DNA of 64,000 nt from Bradyrhizobium sp. WSM1417. GTDB taxonomy: Bacteria; Pseudomonadota; Alphaproteobacteria; Rhizobiales; Xanthobacteraceae. The stretch spans positions 970,501-1,034,500 of the forward strand of contig NZ_KI911783.1 of the NCBI RefSeq assembly GCF_000515415.1, in the 5' to 3' direction. Positions 45,837 to 54,279 of this stretch are shown piece by piece. The notes under the pieces were generated by a model. That model made no database searches and was not told the DNA's origin. It worked only from the letters and a program-made list of their open reading frames with translations. A program made the translations under genes and the position numbers. Every line of letters starts with the position of its first letter. The stretch's first letter is position 1.

Positions 45837-46748
45837 ATGCGTAAGAGTCCACCAATCGGCGTAAAAGCCCATTTTCCGGGCTTTGTCGAACCCGCGTTAG
45901 CGTCCCAGATGGCTCGGGTACCGCGCGGAGATAGATGGATTCACGAAATCAAATTCGACGGCTACCGCGTTCAACTGCACATCGCCAACTCGGACGCCAA
46001 GGCCTTCACGCGTCGTGGTCATGACTGGACGCACCGTTTCCGCAAGATTGCGCATGACGCTTTCCAGGTCAAAGCTGAAACCGCGATAATCGACGGCGAG
46101 GTCGTCGCTCCTGCCGAGGATGGCACGACCGACTTCTCTGTTCTTCAAAATGAACTGAAAGGCCGGTCCACCAAGATCGTGGTGGTGGCGTTCGATCTTC
46201 TGTACCTTAATGGTCGCGATTTACGCAGGGCGCCGCTCTTCGAGCGAAAATCCCTGTTGCGCAAGATCATCAGCGGCACAGCGATTCAGTTCAGCGATAG
46301 CTTTGAACTCGACGGCCAGGATATGTTCAAGCACGCCTGCAAGACTGGCCTGGAAGGTGTGGTTTCGAAGGTGCGTGACGGTCGATATGAAAGCGGCCGT
46401 GGCAATGGATGGGTGAAGGTTACGTGCGCCCAGCGCGAAACGTTGGCTATTGCAGGCTACGCTTTAGACGGTACCAAATGGGATGGCATGTACATCGGTC
46501 GGCGCAAGGGCGCTGACTTCTTGTACGCCGGTAAAGTCGATCACGGATTTTCCCCTGAAGATGCCAAAGAACTACAGCGAAGACTAAAGCCGCTGGTACG
46601 AAGAACGCAACCTTACACGAAGCGCATTGCGCATCGCGGCATCTGGGTTGAACCCGAGTTACTGGCAGAAATCGAATACCGTGCAAAGAGTACCGAAGGG
46701 AAATTGCGGCATCCGTTCTTCAAGGGTTTGAGGGAGGATATGGGATGA
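45837..46748 (+). CDS. ATP-dependent DNA ligase (LigD-ligase/LigC type)
   Basis: 303-residue ligase. The adenylation Lys39 is in HEIKFDGYR, followed by IIDGEVVAP (motif III), VFDL-type VVVAFDLLYLNGRDLR and GLEGVVSKVRDGRYESGR (motif IV), then an OB domain ending GIWVEPELLAEIEYR. It lacks the polymerase and nuclease parts of LigD and resembles rhizobial stand-alone end-joining ligases. No Ku gene is in the window. It starts 49 bp after the peptidase stop and precedes two small related genes. It may repair breaks made by the island's nucleases. Confidence 0.93.
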   Translation: MRKSPPIGVKAHFPGFVEPALASQMARVPRGDRWIHEIKFDGYRVQLHIANSDAKAFTRRGHDWTHRFRKIAHDAFQVKAETAIIDGEVVAPAEDGTTDFSVLQNELKGRSTKIVVVAFDLLYLNGRDLRRAPLFERKSLLRKIISGTAIQFSDSFELDGQDMFKHACKTGLEGVVSKVRDGRYESGRGNGWVKVTCAQRETLAIAGYALDGTKWDGMYIGRRKGADFLYAGKVDHGFSPEDAKELQRRLKPLVRRTQPYTKRIAHRGIWVEPELLAEIEYRAKSTEGKLRHPFFKGLREDMG

Positions 46749-46764
46749 ACGACGCGCTCGACCA

Positions 46765-47052
46765 ATGGACAAGCGGGCGGAAAAGCCTCCGGGTGACCGA
46801 CGCACGATCCCAGCTTATGTTTACTACTCCATGATGAGACTTTCACCGGAGGATCAGTTCGATCGTGAGAAGGTCAACGCTGCGGCGCAACAACGACAGG
46901 AGTGGGTTTGGATTTACGAGGACGGTCACAAGCATATCGGCAATGCGGATTGGATAAAGGTCTTTGCCACCGAGGAGGCCGCAAGCGCATGGTTTGCCGA
47001 GAACGATCCTGAAGGTGTCGTATGGTCGTATCCGATTGAAACGGAGACTTAG
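46765..47052 (+). CDS. Small hypothetical protein with NDPEG-type C-terminus
   Basis: Up to 95 residues; the start is uncertain because neither the ATG at 46765 nor the one at 46831 has a clear ribosome site. The C-terminal half (WVWIYEDGHKHIGNADWIKV, AWFAENDPEGVVWSYPIE) matches the next protein's N-terminus (AVEWLRDNDPEG, AVEYPIEE), so the two are homologous. It lies 16 bp downstream of the ligase gene. Function unknown. Confidence 0.7.
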   Translation: MDKRAEKPPGDRRTIPAYVYYSMMRLSPEDQFDREKVNAAAQQRQEWVWIYEDGHKHIGNADWIKVFATEEAASAWFAENDPEGVVWSYPIETET

Positions 47053-47054
47053 CC

Positions 47055-47411
47055 ATGGCAAGTGTCTGGCTATATGTCAGCGTCGCGAACGAATGCGTAA
47101 AAGTGTTCGCTTCCTGCGATTCTGCCGTCGAGTGGCTTCGCGATAACGATCCAGAAGGCGCGGCAGTGGAATATCCAATTGAAGAGGAGCACGCGCCCTC
47201 AATCGTACCGAAGCGATCAGATATTCAAACGTTGATATCGGCGTTCTTGAAAGCCCGTTCGCTGTTGAGCAACTATTTGATTCCCGGGGTCCCGCGCAAT
47301 GCAGAGTCCACAGTCGAAAAGCTGATGGACGCACTCACGAACGACGAAGTGGTGGCCGCAATCAGCCGGATCGAAGGACGGCAACGCTTCGGCATAGTTG
47401 AGGTTGAGTAA
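47055..47411 (+). CDS. Small hypothetical protein, NDPEG family with extra domain
   Basis: 118 residues. Residues 1-45 are the NDPEG module (SVWLYVSVANECVKVFAS, WLRDNDPEG). The rest is a helical extension (SDIQTLISAFLKARSLLSNY, VEKLMDALTNDEVVAAISRI) absent from its neighbour. The ATG is 2 nt after the upstream stop, so the two genes are co-translated. Small proteins with this WF/L-x-x-NDPEG signature are common in rhizobia; no function is known to me. Confidence 0.78.
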   Translation: MASVWLYVSVANECVKVFASCDSAVEWLRDNDPEGAAVEYPIEEEHAPSIVPKRSDIQTLISAFLKARSLLSNYLIPGVPRNAESTVEKLMDALTNDEVVAAISRIEGRQRFGIVEVE

Positions 47412-47512
47412 CGCGGGCAAAGCTCAACCATTATTGCTTTCGTTACTGACGTATAGTCGATTAGTCTTGCGCGATCACGGCAAAGAGCGCTCAGGCCGGA
47501 CAAACAATCGAT

Positions 47513-48124
47513 CTAGTTGACGCACGCGACGTTATTCGAGCGAGGTGAGCACCGAGAAGCACCAGCTGAAAGCGATTTTAGCGAGCTAGAACTTGGTACA
47601 TTAACGTTCAGCCAACGTTCCAAGTTTGACCAAGTGCGGTCTGTTATTGGGATGCATCTATGGCCGCGACGGCCACCGATCATTCGCAGGTTGAATGAGG
47701 CCGGCAGAACGGCGACTTCCGGGCCAAAGTACCAGGTCGGCGACAGAACGAGAGCATTCTCCCCATTTACATCCCGAGCAAAGTCTTGAGGCCCATGAGT
47801 CGTATTGCTCACTTGCTTCAATTCGCCAGTTCGGGTTGGTCGGTAGATGTTGTCCGGCTTCGGGGATTTACCAGGCTTCTTCCCTTCGAAGCGCTTGTCG
47901 GTCCAATAGTCTTCCAAGGAGACGACCTCCGTCACTAGTCCTGCCCAGCGGACCGAGTGAGGTTCGTCGGGATTCAGTTTGCTGCTGTTGAAGGCAAGAA
48001 CTAGATCGCCTCGCTCGGCCGCCTTTCTAATGCGCGGCTTACACACTGTAAGGGTCGTCAGCCCATGCTCAAAATTAGGGGCGGCCCCGGCATCAACAGT
48101 GATAACGTAGGTCCAGACCTTCAA
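47513..48124 (-). CDS. Nmad2-type protein (nucleotide-modification-associated domain 2)
   Basis: 203 residues from a TTG at 48124. That start overlaps the upstream stop as TTGA, with GGAGGG 5-6 nt before it; the ATG at 48154 would force a 34-nt overlap. Family hallmarks are VWTYVITVDAGAAPNFEHG, TLTVCKPRIRKAAERGDLVL, WAGLVTEVVSLEDYWTDKRF, DNIYRPTRTGEL and a late SPTWYFGPEVAVLP. Nmad2 was defined computationally in loci linked to DNA base modification; its biochemical activity is not established. It is the second gene of an Nmad3-Nmad2 operon. Confidence 0.8.
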   Translation of the reverse strand: MKVWTYVITVDAGAAPNFEHGLTTLTVCKPRIRKAAERGDLVLAFNSSKLNPDEPHSVRWAGLVTEVVSLEDYWTDKRFEGKKPGKSPKPDNIYRPTRTGELKQVSNTTHGPQDFARDVNGENALVLSPTWYFGPEVAVLPASFNLRMIGGRRGHRCIPITDRTWSNLERWLNVNVPSSSSLKSLSAGASRCSPRSNNVACVN

Positions 48125-48939
48125 GGCTGCCCTCCGAACAAAGATAATAGCCAATCTCGCGCATCAGGTCGGATGCCCGCGTCGGACACAAATTCTTGTC
48201 CTCGTGCGGCGACCGTCACTCGACCGTTGCCAAGCCATCTACTCGGTGGGTTGTAGGTCATGCCTACTCCGCCAGACTGTGGATCAAGCCAAGGCGGAAC
48301 GGACCACGTGGAGGGCGTCGCTCCTTCTTCTGTCAAAAATATTGGTCGGCGGAACACCCCATATCCCGGGATATCGCCCTCGCCGATCGTTAGGGTCTCC
48401 CGTGCCAGATAGATTGCGTTCTTGTTGTTCCATCCCGGGCGAACATGTGGATGTCTGGCCAACCATGGATGCTGAGCGAGCGCGTGGGATCCATCGCAGC
48501 CCAAATCGATCACCGTATCGATCTGTAGCCAACCGAATATTGCGTGACGCTTTGGACCTGCGTAGCGCCAACCCTTTGTGGCTTGCACGCATTCTCGAAA
48601 AAGGCCCCAGAAAAGGAAGACGTCGCCTGGACCAACGTCGTTGTTTCGCAGGTGCGACAGAGAGCTAGAAACTTGGCCTAGCGCTCCTCGCCAGCCGTGC
48701 GGTCTTTGAGTATTGAGCGCCTCTCGATCGATGTCAGGATCGAGATGACATGGTTGTGTTGGGTCAAGCCTGCCTTTCGTTAAATCGAACGCGATCGTCG
48801 ATGTCGTCAGGTCGCCGTAACGAGTGGCCGTTGGCATCCTAGTTGGTATCGGCAAGCTGATTGGTCGTCCGTTGATTAGCGGACTGCAGCAACGACCGGC
48901 AGCGCTGTCAACGCCTTTCCTACTAAAGATGATCTTCAT
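48121..48939 (-). CDS. Nmad3-type protein (nucleotide-modification-associated domain 3)
   Basis: 272 residues, starting MKIIFSRKGVDSAAGRCCS (ATG 48939, the family N-terminus). Further hallmarks are RPISLPIPTRMPTATRYGDL, HLDPDIDREAL, NNDVGPGDVFLFWGLFRE, HAIFGWLQIDTVID, HPHVRPGWNNKNAIYLA and RWLGNGRVTVAARGQEFVSD. Nmad3 is known from comparative genomics of modified-DNA systems; no enzymatic role is proven. The operon faces the ligase / NDPEG genes convergently. Confidence 0.82.
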   Translation of the reverse strand: MKIIFSRKGVDSAAGRCCSPLINGRPISLPIPTRMPTATRYGDLTTSTIAFDLTKGRLDPTQPCHLDPDIDREALNTQRPHGWRGALGQVSSSLSHLRNNDVGPGDVFLFWGLFRECVQATKGWRYAGPKRHAIFGWLQIDTVIDLGCDGSHALAQHPWLARHPHVRPGWNNKNAIYLARETLTIGEGDIPGYGVFRRPIFLTEEGATPSTWSVPPWLDPQSGGVGMTYNPPSRWLGNGRVTVAARGQEFVSDAGIRPDARDWLLSLFGGQP

Positions 48940-49255
48940 TCGCTGGCCATTAACGGCAATCAAAGTGGGGGTTGTTCAAGCGAGGTAAGCGCGCCGCTGA
49001 CTGTGCCTGCATGAGCGCACAAGATGATGACGAGCCCCTGAATACAGATGGACATTTGCTGCCTCATTGATGTTCGAGCAACGGAGTAACAATGACTCGT
49101 TTCAGCTGGATTAGTATATCTGGTGTACAATGCCTTGAATCGGATTGACAAAAATCCATCCCATTTGATGAAATACTTCGTAGGCCGACAAGGCACCTTG
49201 GCCTTCGCCGTTCGCGACCGCGCCTATGACTGGTTCTGGTGCGCTAAGCGTTCCT
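48940..49255. other. Spacer upstream of nmad3, no gene seen
   Basis: AT-richer stretch that should contain the Nmad3-Nmad2 promoter on the minus strand. Frames are short and without ribosome sites. Confidence 0.4.
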
Positions 49256-49460
49256 TCAGCGTCTGCCGACTACGCCGGCCCGTATATGCTCAGGGTCACC
49301 AGCGACAGCGCCTCCGCCGCGAGGTCGGCGGCGATGTTGAAGGTGTTGGAGGCGACGAGCTTGCGACGAGCGCCAGCACCGCCCAGCGCGGCGCGATCTG
49401 CATGACGTTGGCGGCCAGCCCGTTGCCGGTGCTATTTGTGGAGGCCAGGTGAGGCTCCTC
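49256..49460 (-). pseudogene. GC-rich degenerate coding fragment
   Basis: The minus strand encodes NGLAANVMQIAPRWAVLALV in one frame and KLVASNTFNIAADLAAEALS through LVTLSIYGPA-stop in the next. The two read as one broken protein end with a single frameshift. Base composition is chromosome-like, unlike the surrounding AT-rich island DNA. The parent family was not recognised. Confidence 0.35.
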
Positions 49461-50164
49461 GGCGCGCCCACCAAGCCGGAAATCGATACGCCAAGATGAC
49501 AGCCGTTTTCATCGGGAAGAGCGCAGAAATAAGGCGGAAGCCGATCCCAACTCGCTGAAGCTGTCAACGCGCGTAGTCGGCGAACAGCGTTACCGTCCTG
49601 CTAAGCGCCCCTTGTGAAGCGCTCAACGGCTTTTAGACCACGAGCGCCCGAATTGGCATCGTCCACTTGTGATGAAAGACCTTCAGAGGTGTTACGGATC
49701 TGCAGCCATAAGAAAGAATTCTGCCAATTGCATTTCGCAGACATTTTTTTCAACTCCCAATATCTCACGGGTCGTGCCCCCCGTGTCTTCCCTCGTAAGG
49801 TTTCTGCGTCCGGAAGGAACCGGGAAAAAACATTCTAGCCGCGCTCGGAATGCCGCGACCCAAGCAAGCAAAAAGTTGTTTTGATTATTGTGCTGCCCTG
49901 CACGCGACCCGTGATGGCGGTCGAAGTGTGCTTGGCCTGCTTTTCAGTAGAGCGTTAGCGCCATGGGCTGAAACCGAATTGCTTTCAGCGAAAAAGGTGT
50001 TAGCGCAATGCCTTCACACTCTATGCTGTGCAATGGGCTGCAGGGGGGGACAGGGCCATCAGCCCGCAAAAAAAGTCGAGCACATGTAACGAAACGCCGC
50101 CTAGCCGGGGCCGTGTGCATCAGGGCAATATAGTCACGCTCAATCTTGTCCAAAATCCTAAGCT
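49461..50164. other. Non-coding stretch before the repeat cluster
   Basis: Only short, unsupported frames on both strands. No RNA gene or mobile-element signature recognised. Confidence 0.4.
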
Positions 50165-50345
50165 GATTCCCACTGTCCCGCTCTTAGGAGCGGGGACAGC
50201 TGGGGAATTGGGAATCGGCTCCTGAATCCCAAGGGATTCCCATGTGGGAATCGCGCAAACGCTATAACGGAAGATAATTCGTGTGATTCTCGCAGCCGGG
50301 ATTCCCAACTGGGACTCGAGCCCAATTGGGGGGGGGCGATTCCCA
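50165..50345. repeat. Cluster of six GATTCCCA / TGGGAATC octamers
   Basis: Exact copies at 50165, 50209 (reverse), 50235, 50245 (reverse), 50300 and 50338. The pair at 50235-50252 forms a perfect inverted repeat (GATTCCCA-TG-TGGGAATC), and GAATCCC-AA-GGGATTC overlaps it at 50224-50239. A hairpin of type CTGTCCCGCTC / GAGCGGGGACAG lies at about 50174-50200 between the first two copies. The cluster ends 95 bp upstream of the gene at 50440. It looks like a multi-site operator or an iteron-type origin. Confidence 0.75.
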
Positions 50346-50439
50346 CGCCTAATCACTTTCGCCTTTGGCACATTCGACAATCGCATTTCTATTCGCTGCC
50401 GCTGGAGTACAGTTATGCAACCGAAAGAAAGGTGGAAGA

Positions 50440-50985
50440 ATGAATCAAGGAGAGTTTTGGGGCACCATCCCGCAATGGTTTGCAGCGCTCATTGCTTTAG
50501 GCGCTGCGATAATCGCTTTTCACTCAATTAGTGTTCAGCGGCAGCTAGCTCGCAAGCGCGCAACAATCGATTTCTTTCTTAAGGCCTCGATGGATAAAGA
50601 GTGCCTGGATACGTACGATGTTTTCAAAGTTCAGGTTCGGCAATTCAAACCCAAGGGCTTCGATTTTGAGAAGTACATCACAACTGAGGAATACAAAAAG
50701 GTTCGTGTTTGGCTGAACATATGTGAACTCATTGCAGTCGGGATCAATCGTCGAGTTTTCGACGACCGCGTGGCATTCGACTGCTGGGGCGATTTGTTGC
50801 CATGGTGCTATGATGAAGCTGAGCCCCTCATTTCGTGGTTCAGAGAAACCGAGGGTAGCGAGTTGTCGTATATCGACCTGGATACATTGAGTGGACGATG
50901 GCAAAAGCAAACAATCCGAGAGGCGTACGCAACCAAAGCAAAGAAGCGCAAGGTGGACCGAATCGATACGCCGCCCGCACCTTGA
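50440..50985 (+). CDS. Membrane-anchored DUF4760-like protein
   Basis: 181 residues. One N-terminal membrane helix (GTIPQWFAALIALGAAIIAF) is followed by a cytoplasmic helical domain with RATIDFFLKASMDKECLDTY, VWLNICELIAVGINRRVFD and WCYDEAEPLISWFRE. This matches DUF4760-type proteins, whose role is unknown. The ATG at 50440 has AGGTGGAAGA upstream. It follows the octamer cluster, which may control it. Confidence 0.75.
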   Translation: MNQGEFWGTIPQWFAALIALGAAIIAFHSISVQRQLARKRATIDFFLKASMDKECLDTYDVFKVQVRQFKPKGFDFEKYITTEEYKKVRVWLNICELIAVGINRRVFDDRVAFDCWGDLLPWCYDEAEPLISWFRETEGSELSYIDLDTLSGRWQKQTIREAYATKAKKRKVDRIDTPPAP

Positions 50986-51065
50986 GAACTGCCTGTAGCG
51001 GCAACCGCCCCGGTCTATAGCTCGCTGCCCTCGTGCCGTCTCCCTTCTAGGGAAGCGAGAGACGT

Positions 51066-51221
51066 GCACGGTTGATGGGAAAAACCGGTCCGCGGTTGAT
51101 GTACGGTCCTTGGGCCGTCGGACTAAGTGTCTAGTTTTGTAGAACAACCGCGCACGAACCGTGCAGCATGACCGTGCGCCGCACCGTGCACGGTGCAAGG
51201 CTGCACGGTGAAACGCACGGT
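51066..51221. repeat. Cluster of seven ACCGTGC / GCACGGT heptamers
   Basis: Copies at 51066, 51158, 51171, 51183, 51188, 51203 and 51215, on both strands; six fall within 64 bp. GCACCGTGCACGGTGC at 51181-51196 is a perfect palindrome made of two of them. The last copy ends 19 bp before the ATG at 51241. The motif differs from that of the cluster at 50165-50345. It could be an operator array for the following gene or a replication/transfer origin. Confidence 0.75.
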
Positions 51222-51240
51222 TCGTCGGGGGGTGAATCGA

Positions 51241-52005
51241 ATGAATTGGCCTGAGCGCGAAACCTTCCCACGTCGATATATGGAAGGATCGTCTATTGCT
51301 GAGGAGAGCCGCATTACGCTGGGCATCCTGTCGGACGTTCAGGCCTCTGCGCAGGTGCTTGCAGAAATGCGTCGGAGGGAAGCAGAAGATGACGCGAGAT
51401 TTGTGACCCCGGCGACTGGTTTCGTTTGGGATTGCCCTGAGCTTCGAGAGCTTATCGGTGAATTGAACAAACTCGGGCTTCTCTGGGAAGAAGGAGGCGA
51501 AAAGTCCGGCGGTCTGGTGCCGATATATGTGGTCAAAAAAGTCACCCCTATTGTCAGGGGATATGTCGAACATATCCGTGTCGTTCCACTACGGCACGAT
51601 CCCTCGCTAGTTCTCTATCTGAAAATCTCGGGGCTTTCAGACGTCCTGGACCGAGACTATGACGGGGTCGTAGGTTGGCACTACCACTATTGCGATAGAG
51701 ACGGCAGACGGTCAGACACATTGCTGTCTTTTGATACTCGACAACCATTGAAGCAGGAAAATGGAAGAATCCTGCCACTCAGACTCAACTCGCCCCTGTT
51801 CTGGGAGCGCCACTCCGAGGGAAAAGCGAAGTTCAATGCGCGCGCTGAACGGTGGGGGCAAGATAAGCGCTTAAGCGTTTTCGCCGCTGCGCAGCCCGAT
51901 CTCGACAAATTCAAACCGAAAGACTTCAGACGGCCTGCGAACGACGCTCTCCCTGTGTGGCCCCAGAACGCCGTTCTCAGTTTGCCGTTCGTCAAGTCAC
52001 GCTGA
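51241..52005 (+). CDS. Hypothetical protein downstream of heptamer cluster
   Basis: 254 residues starting MNWPERETFPRRYMEGSSIA; the ATG at 51241 is chosen because the upstream frame runs through the repeats. It is soluble and mixed alpha/beta: an N-terminal helical stretch with ITLGILSDVQASAQVLAEMR, then VEHIRVVPLRHDPSLVLYLK and VVGWHYHYCDRDGRRSDTLL. No known domain was recognised. The GC content is low, as elsewhere in this part of the island. Confidence 0.7.
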   Translation: MNWPERETFPRRYMEGSSIAEESRITLGILSDVQASAQVLAEMRRREAEDDARFVTPATGFVWDCPELRELIGELNKLGLLWEEGGEKSGGLVPIYVVKKVTPIVRGYVEHIRVVPLRHDPSLVLYLKISGLSDVLDRDYDGVVGWHYHYCDRDGRRSDTLLSFDTRQPLKQENGRILPLRLNSPLFWERHSEGKAKFNARAERWGQDKRLSVFAAAQPDLDKFKPKDFRRPANDALPVWPQNAVLSLPFVKSR

Positions 52006-52009
52006 AAGC

Positions 52010-52200
52010 CTGTACTCTGGCCGTCTATGGTCTCCCGACTTAACGATCTCACCGCCTTCAACCAGCTTGCTCAATAGCCGCGTGACGACGCTGGGGTGAT
52101 GATCTCGCCTAGCCCACGGCGTTTGCGGTCTAGGTTCAGCGCGTCAAACAGTGCCGCCGTCTCCACTATCACGGTATGATTGAACGCCCTTATTACTGCT
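52010..52200 (-). pseudogene. Frameshifted winged-helix-like fragment
   Basis: The minus strand reads LFDALNLDRKRRGLGEIIT, then after a one-base shift SVVTRLLSKLVEGGEIVKSG and DHRRPEYR. Together they look like the C-terminal helix-wing of a DNA-binding protein. It has no start and abuts the 3' end of the preceding gene. The source family is unknown. Confidence 0.4.
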
Positions 52201-52689
52201 CGTCGAGCGCTTCGCGGCGATCATTCGAGACCAATTGCCGAAGACTGATTTCGGTTATCACCAGGTAGACTTCCAACACCGGTCCGATTCCGAGTGTGGC
52301 TCCCCCGTTCCCGCAGATCGCTCTCGTATGTCTTTCGCGGCTCTTTGGTGTCGATGCGACCGGTCCTGTCGCACCGTACGTCCCGCCCCGGAACCCACGT
52401 TCATGTTGAAGGATGTTGCCGGCATAACGATTGGTCGCCATCCCTCGCGAAGGGGATGGATAGTTGCCGATAAGGCGCTCTTTGATGTTGGTGGAATTTG
52501 AAATTAGAATGCTGGATTGTGCCAGCTTCGCGCCTTGTGAGTCATCATGTCTCCGTTCTGTGCGAACGGGCTGCAGCGTTGACCTGCAGACAGAGATATT
52601 TAGAAAAAGCCGGCGTGTATGGCCTGTCGAGTTTGGACCGATTTAGCATTCCTATTTTCTTGGAAGCAGACAGCTCGATTGAGCCTTGC
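52201..52689. other. Non-coding stretch, no gene seen
   Basis: Only short frames lacking ribosome sites on either strand; nothing recognisable. Confidence 0.35.
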
Positions 52690-52923
52690 TCAACTCCACT
52701 CGTTTTCGGGGAGCGATCCTGCAGGTGGTTTCAACTGTTCCAAGCCTGCCTCGATGACTTCGATGTCACTCAGAACCAAGTCTATCGAACTAGCGGCATT
52801 GATTCCTGACACGGCTTGCAGTTGGTTCAGCGTCCTGCGCCGGTGCGTCAACAGCTCGGCAAGAGCACGGATATCTCTTAATTCAACGTAGCCCGAAACG
52901 ATTGATTTGATTGCTTGCGACAT
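52690..52923 (-). CDS. Small conserved-type hypothetical protein
   Basis: 77 residues starting MSQAIKSIVSGYVELRDIRA, with LLTHRRRTLNQLQAVSG in the middle and LVLSDIEVIEAGLEQLKP at the end. The ATG at 52923 has GAGGG 6 nt upstream. The pattern resembles short helical proteins found repeatedly in Bradyrhizobium genomes; no function is known. It is parallel to the PilZ gene, 29 bp downstream of it. Confidence 0.7.
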   Translation of the reverse strand: MSQAIKSIVSGYVELRDIRALAELLTHRRRTLNQLQAVSGINAASSIDLVLSDIEVIEAGLEQLKPPAGSLPENEWS

Positions 52924-52952
52924 CTGCATCCCTCGATGGGGCTGACGCCCGC

Positions 52953-53267
52953 TTACTTCACCAGTGTCTCACCACGTCGAGCCCGTTTCGATGCTCGCCC
53001 GCGGTTGATGAAATGCACCCCAACGAACTCGCCGTTCACCCACGAAAGCTCGCAATGACGATAGGCTAAGCCAGTAGGTGACAGCAGAAGGAAGAACTCC
53101 TTCTGACCGATATCGGTCACCGCTCCGTCAATCACCAGTTTGGCGCTCGTTTCCGCCACGTCATGTATCTTGCAGGGCCGCTGCCAAGTACCATCGATCG
53201 CCATCAATCGGGCTTCGATCGGTCGTTCAAAGACGACGCGCTTGTCCTGCTCCTGAGTTCCACTCAT
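52953..53267 (-). CDS. PilZ domain protein
   Basis: 104-residue single PilZ domain: KRVVFERPIEARLMAIDG (the RxxxR-like c-di-GMP loop is weak, R...ER), HDVAETSAKLVIDG, LLLSPTGLAYRHCELSWVNG. The start at MSGTQEQDK (53267) gives the normal domain length. It may bind c-di-GMP, though the arginine motif is not canonical. This cargo is of rhizobial type inside the island. Confidence 0.82.
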   Translation of the reverse strand: MSGTQEQDKRVVFERPIEARLMAIDGTWQRPCKIHDVAETSAKLVIDGAVTDIGQKEFFLLLSPTGLAYRHCELSWVNGEFVGVHFINRGRASKRARRGETLVK

Positions 53268-53446
53268 AGACCACCCGCTTGGCTTCCGAGCAGCGGCGCA
53301 GGTTAAAGATAAAATGTTGATGACTGGTGAAGTCGCCGCCGACCGCCTCTCACACGTCATTTCGGGAAACCGACAACTTTTCTTGCGCCGTCGGGCGAAA
53401 CGGTGGTTCATAGGATGCTGGTAGCCGACATTAGGAGCCAGCCTCC

Positions 53447-53647
53447 ATGACCGACGACACGTCTTCAGAACTGTCGAAGATTGCCAAACTCAATGGCGAG
53501 TTCAGGAGGAACTATGGAGCGCTGCTCGGTGCGTTCCTGGGTCTGCGCTCAATCAGCGCCCCTCGTGGTCGTCCTGGGTTTCGGACCAGGCTGATTTCCA
53601 TCGCCTGCACGGCGGCGATGCCTTGGCTCGGCAAGCTTCCGGGCTAA
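53447..53647 (+). CDS. Possible small protein or fragment
   Basis: A frame starting MTDDTSSELSKIAKLNGEFR with GGAG 8 nt upstream of the ATG, up to 66 residues. The first 36 residues look protein-like (NYGALLGAFLGLRSIS); the remainder is Arg/Gly/Pro-rich and reads like a shadow. It may be a truncated gene. Confidence 0.3.
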   Translation: MTDDTSSELSKIAKLNGEFRRNYGALLGAFLGLRSISAPRGRPGFRTRLISIACTAAMPWLGKLPG

Positions 53648-53781
53648 CCGTTCTTGCAAATGGACCGCCCTGGGCCTCCAGAGAGATAAATGAAAATGGC
53701 CGTGCAACTTCGATCTATGTGGGAACTGCCACCTTTTCCCGGCGTTGGTCGGCCGATCGATGCGGCAAAGCAAAGCCTTTT

Positions 53782-54000
53782 ATGCAGAACTTCGCCAATG
53801 CGGCTTTTTCGCCGGACGTGATAGCGGCGATGACCTCCGCCCTTGAGGCCGCCGTCGCGAGCCTGCCCGAGCCGGTGCATTCGTCTCACGTCAACCTTCT
53901 TGCAGAGTCAATCCTGCGTACAGCAGGAGCAGGGGAACGCGACCCCGCGGCCTTGCAGAGGCTGGCGCTCATAGAGCTACAACTGGTGCGCAGAGATTAG
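53782..54000 (+). CDS. Small hypothetical protein, rhizobial type
   Basis: 72 residues starting MQNFANAAFSPDVIAAMTSA, then ALEAAVASLPEPVHSSHVNL and LAESILRTAGAGERDPAALQ. It is soluble and helical. Short proteins of this pattern recur in Bradyrhizobium-like genomes. The ribosome site is weak; the coding call rests on the coherent, Ala-rich amphipathic sequence. Confidence 0.6.
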   Translation: MQNFANAAFSPDVIAAMTSALEAAVASLPEPVHSSHVNLLAESILRTAGAGERDPAALQRLALIELQLVRRD

Positions 54001-54279
54001 CTTGATCAGGGCCTGACGCTCGGCGTGCCTCTGGAAAGGGCCGAGGAAATCAAGGATGTCCACTTTGCGACCGCGGAGCCGCCGGATCTCTACCTGGGGG
54101 CTCACCGATGCAGGTGGAAGCGGCGAGCGAGGCACCGTTCGACGAGCTGCTGAGGAGTTTCAGGGCCCTGTTTGATACACAATGCCGCCGGCCAAGATAT
54201 TCGGCTACGCGACATTGTGCTTTTGGCAATGGTCACTTTGAAGGCGGACCGACTGAGGCTGGTGAGGACGCTTATGCCA

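Noticed and set aside
50165..51221. CRISPR array
   Set aside because: The repeats are 7-8 bp, irregularly spaced and on both strands; no spacer-repeat periodicity and no cas genes in the window.
50545..51573. Minus-strand frame of 342 codons across the DUF4760-like gene and the heptamer cluster
   Set aside because: It runs through the repeat array and opposite two better-supported plus-strand genes with proper starts.
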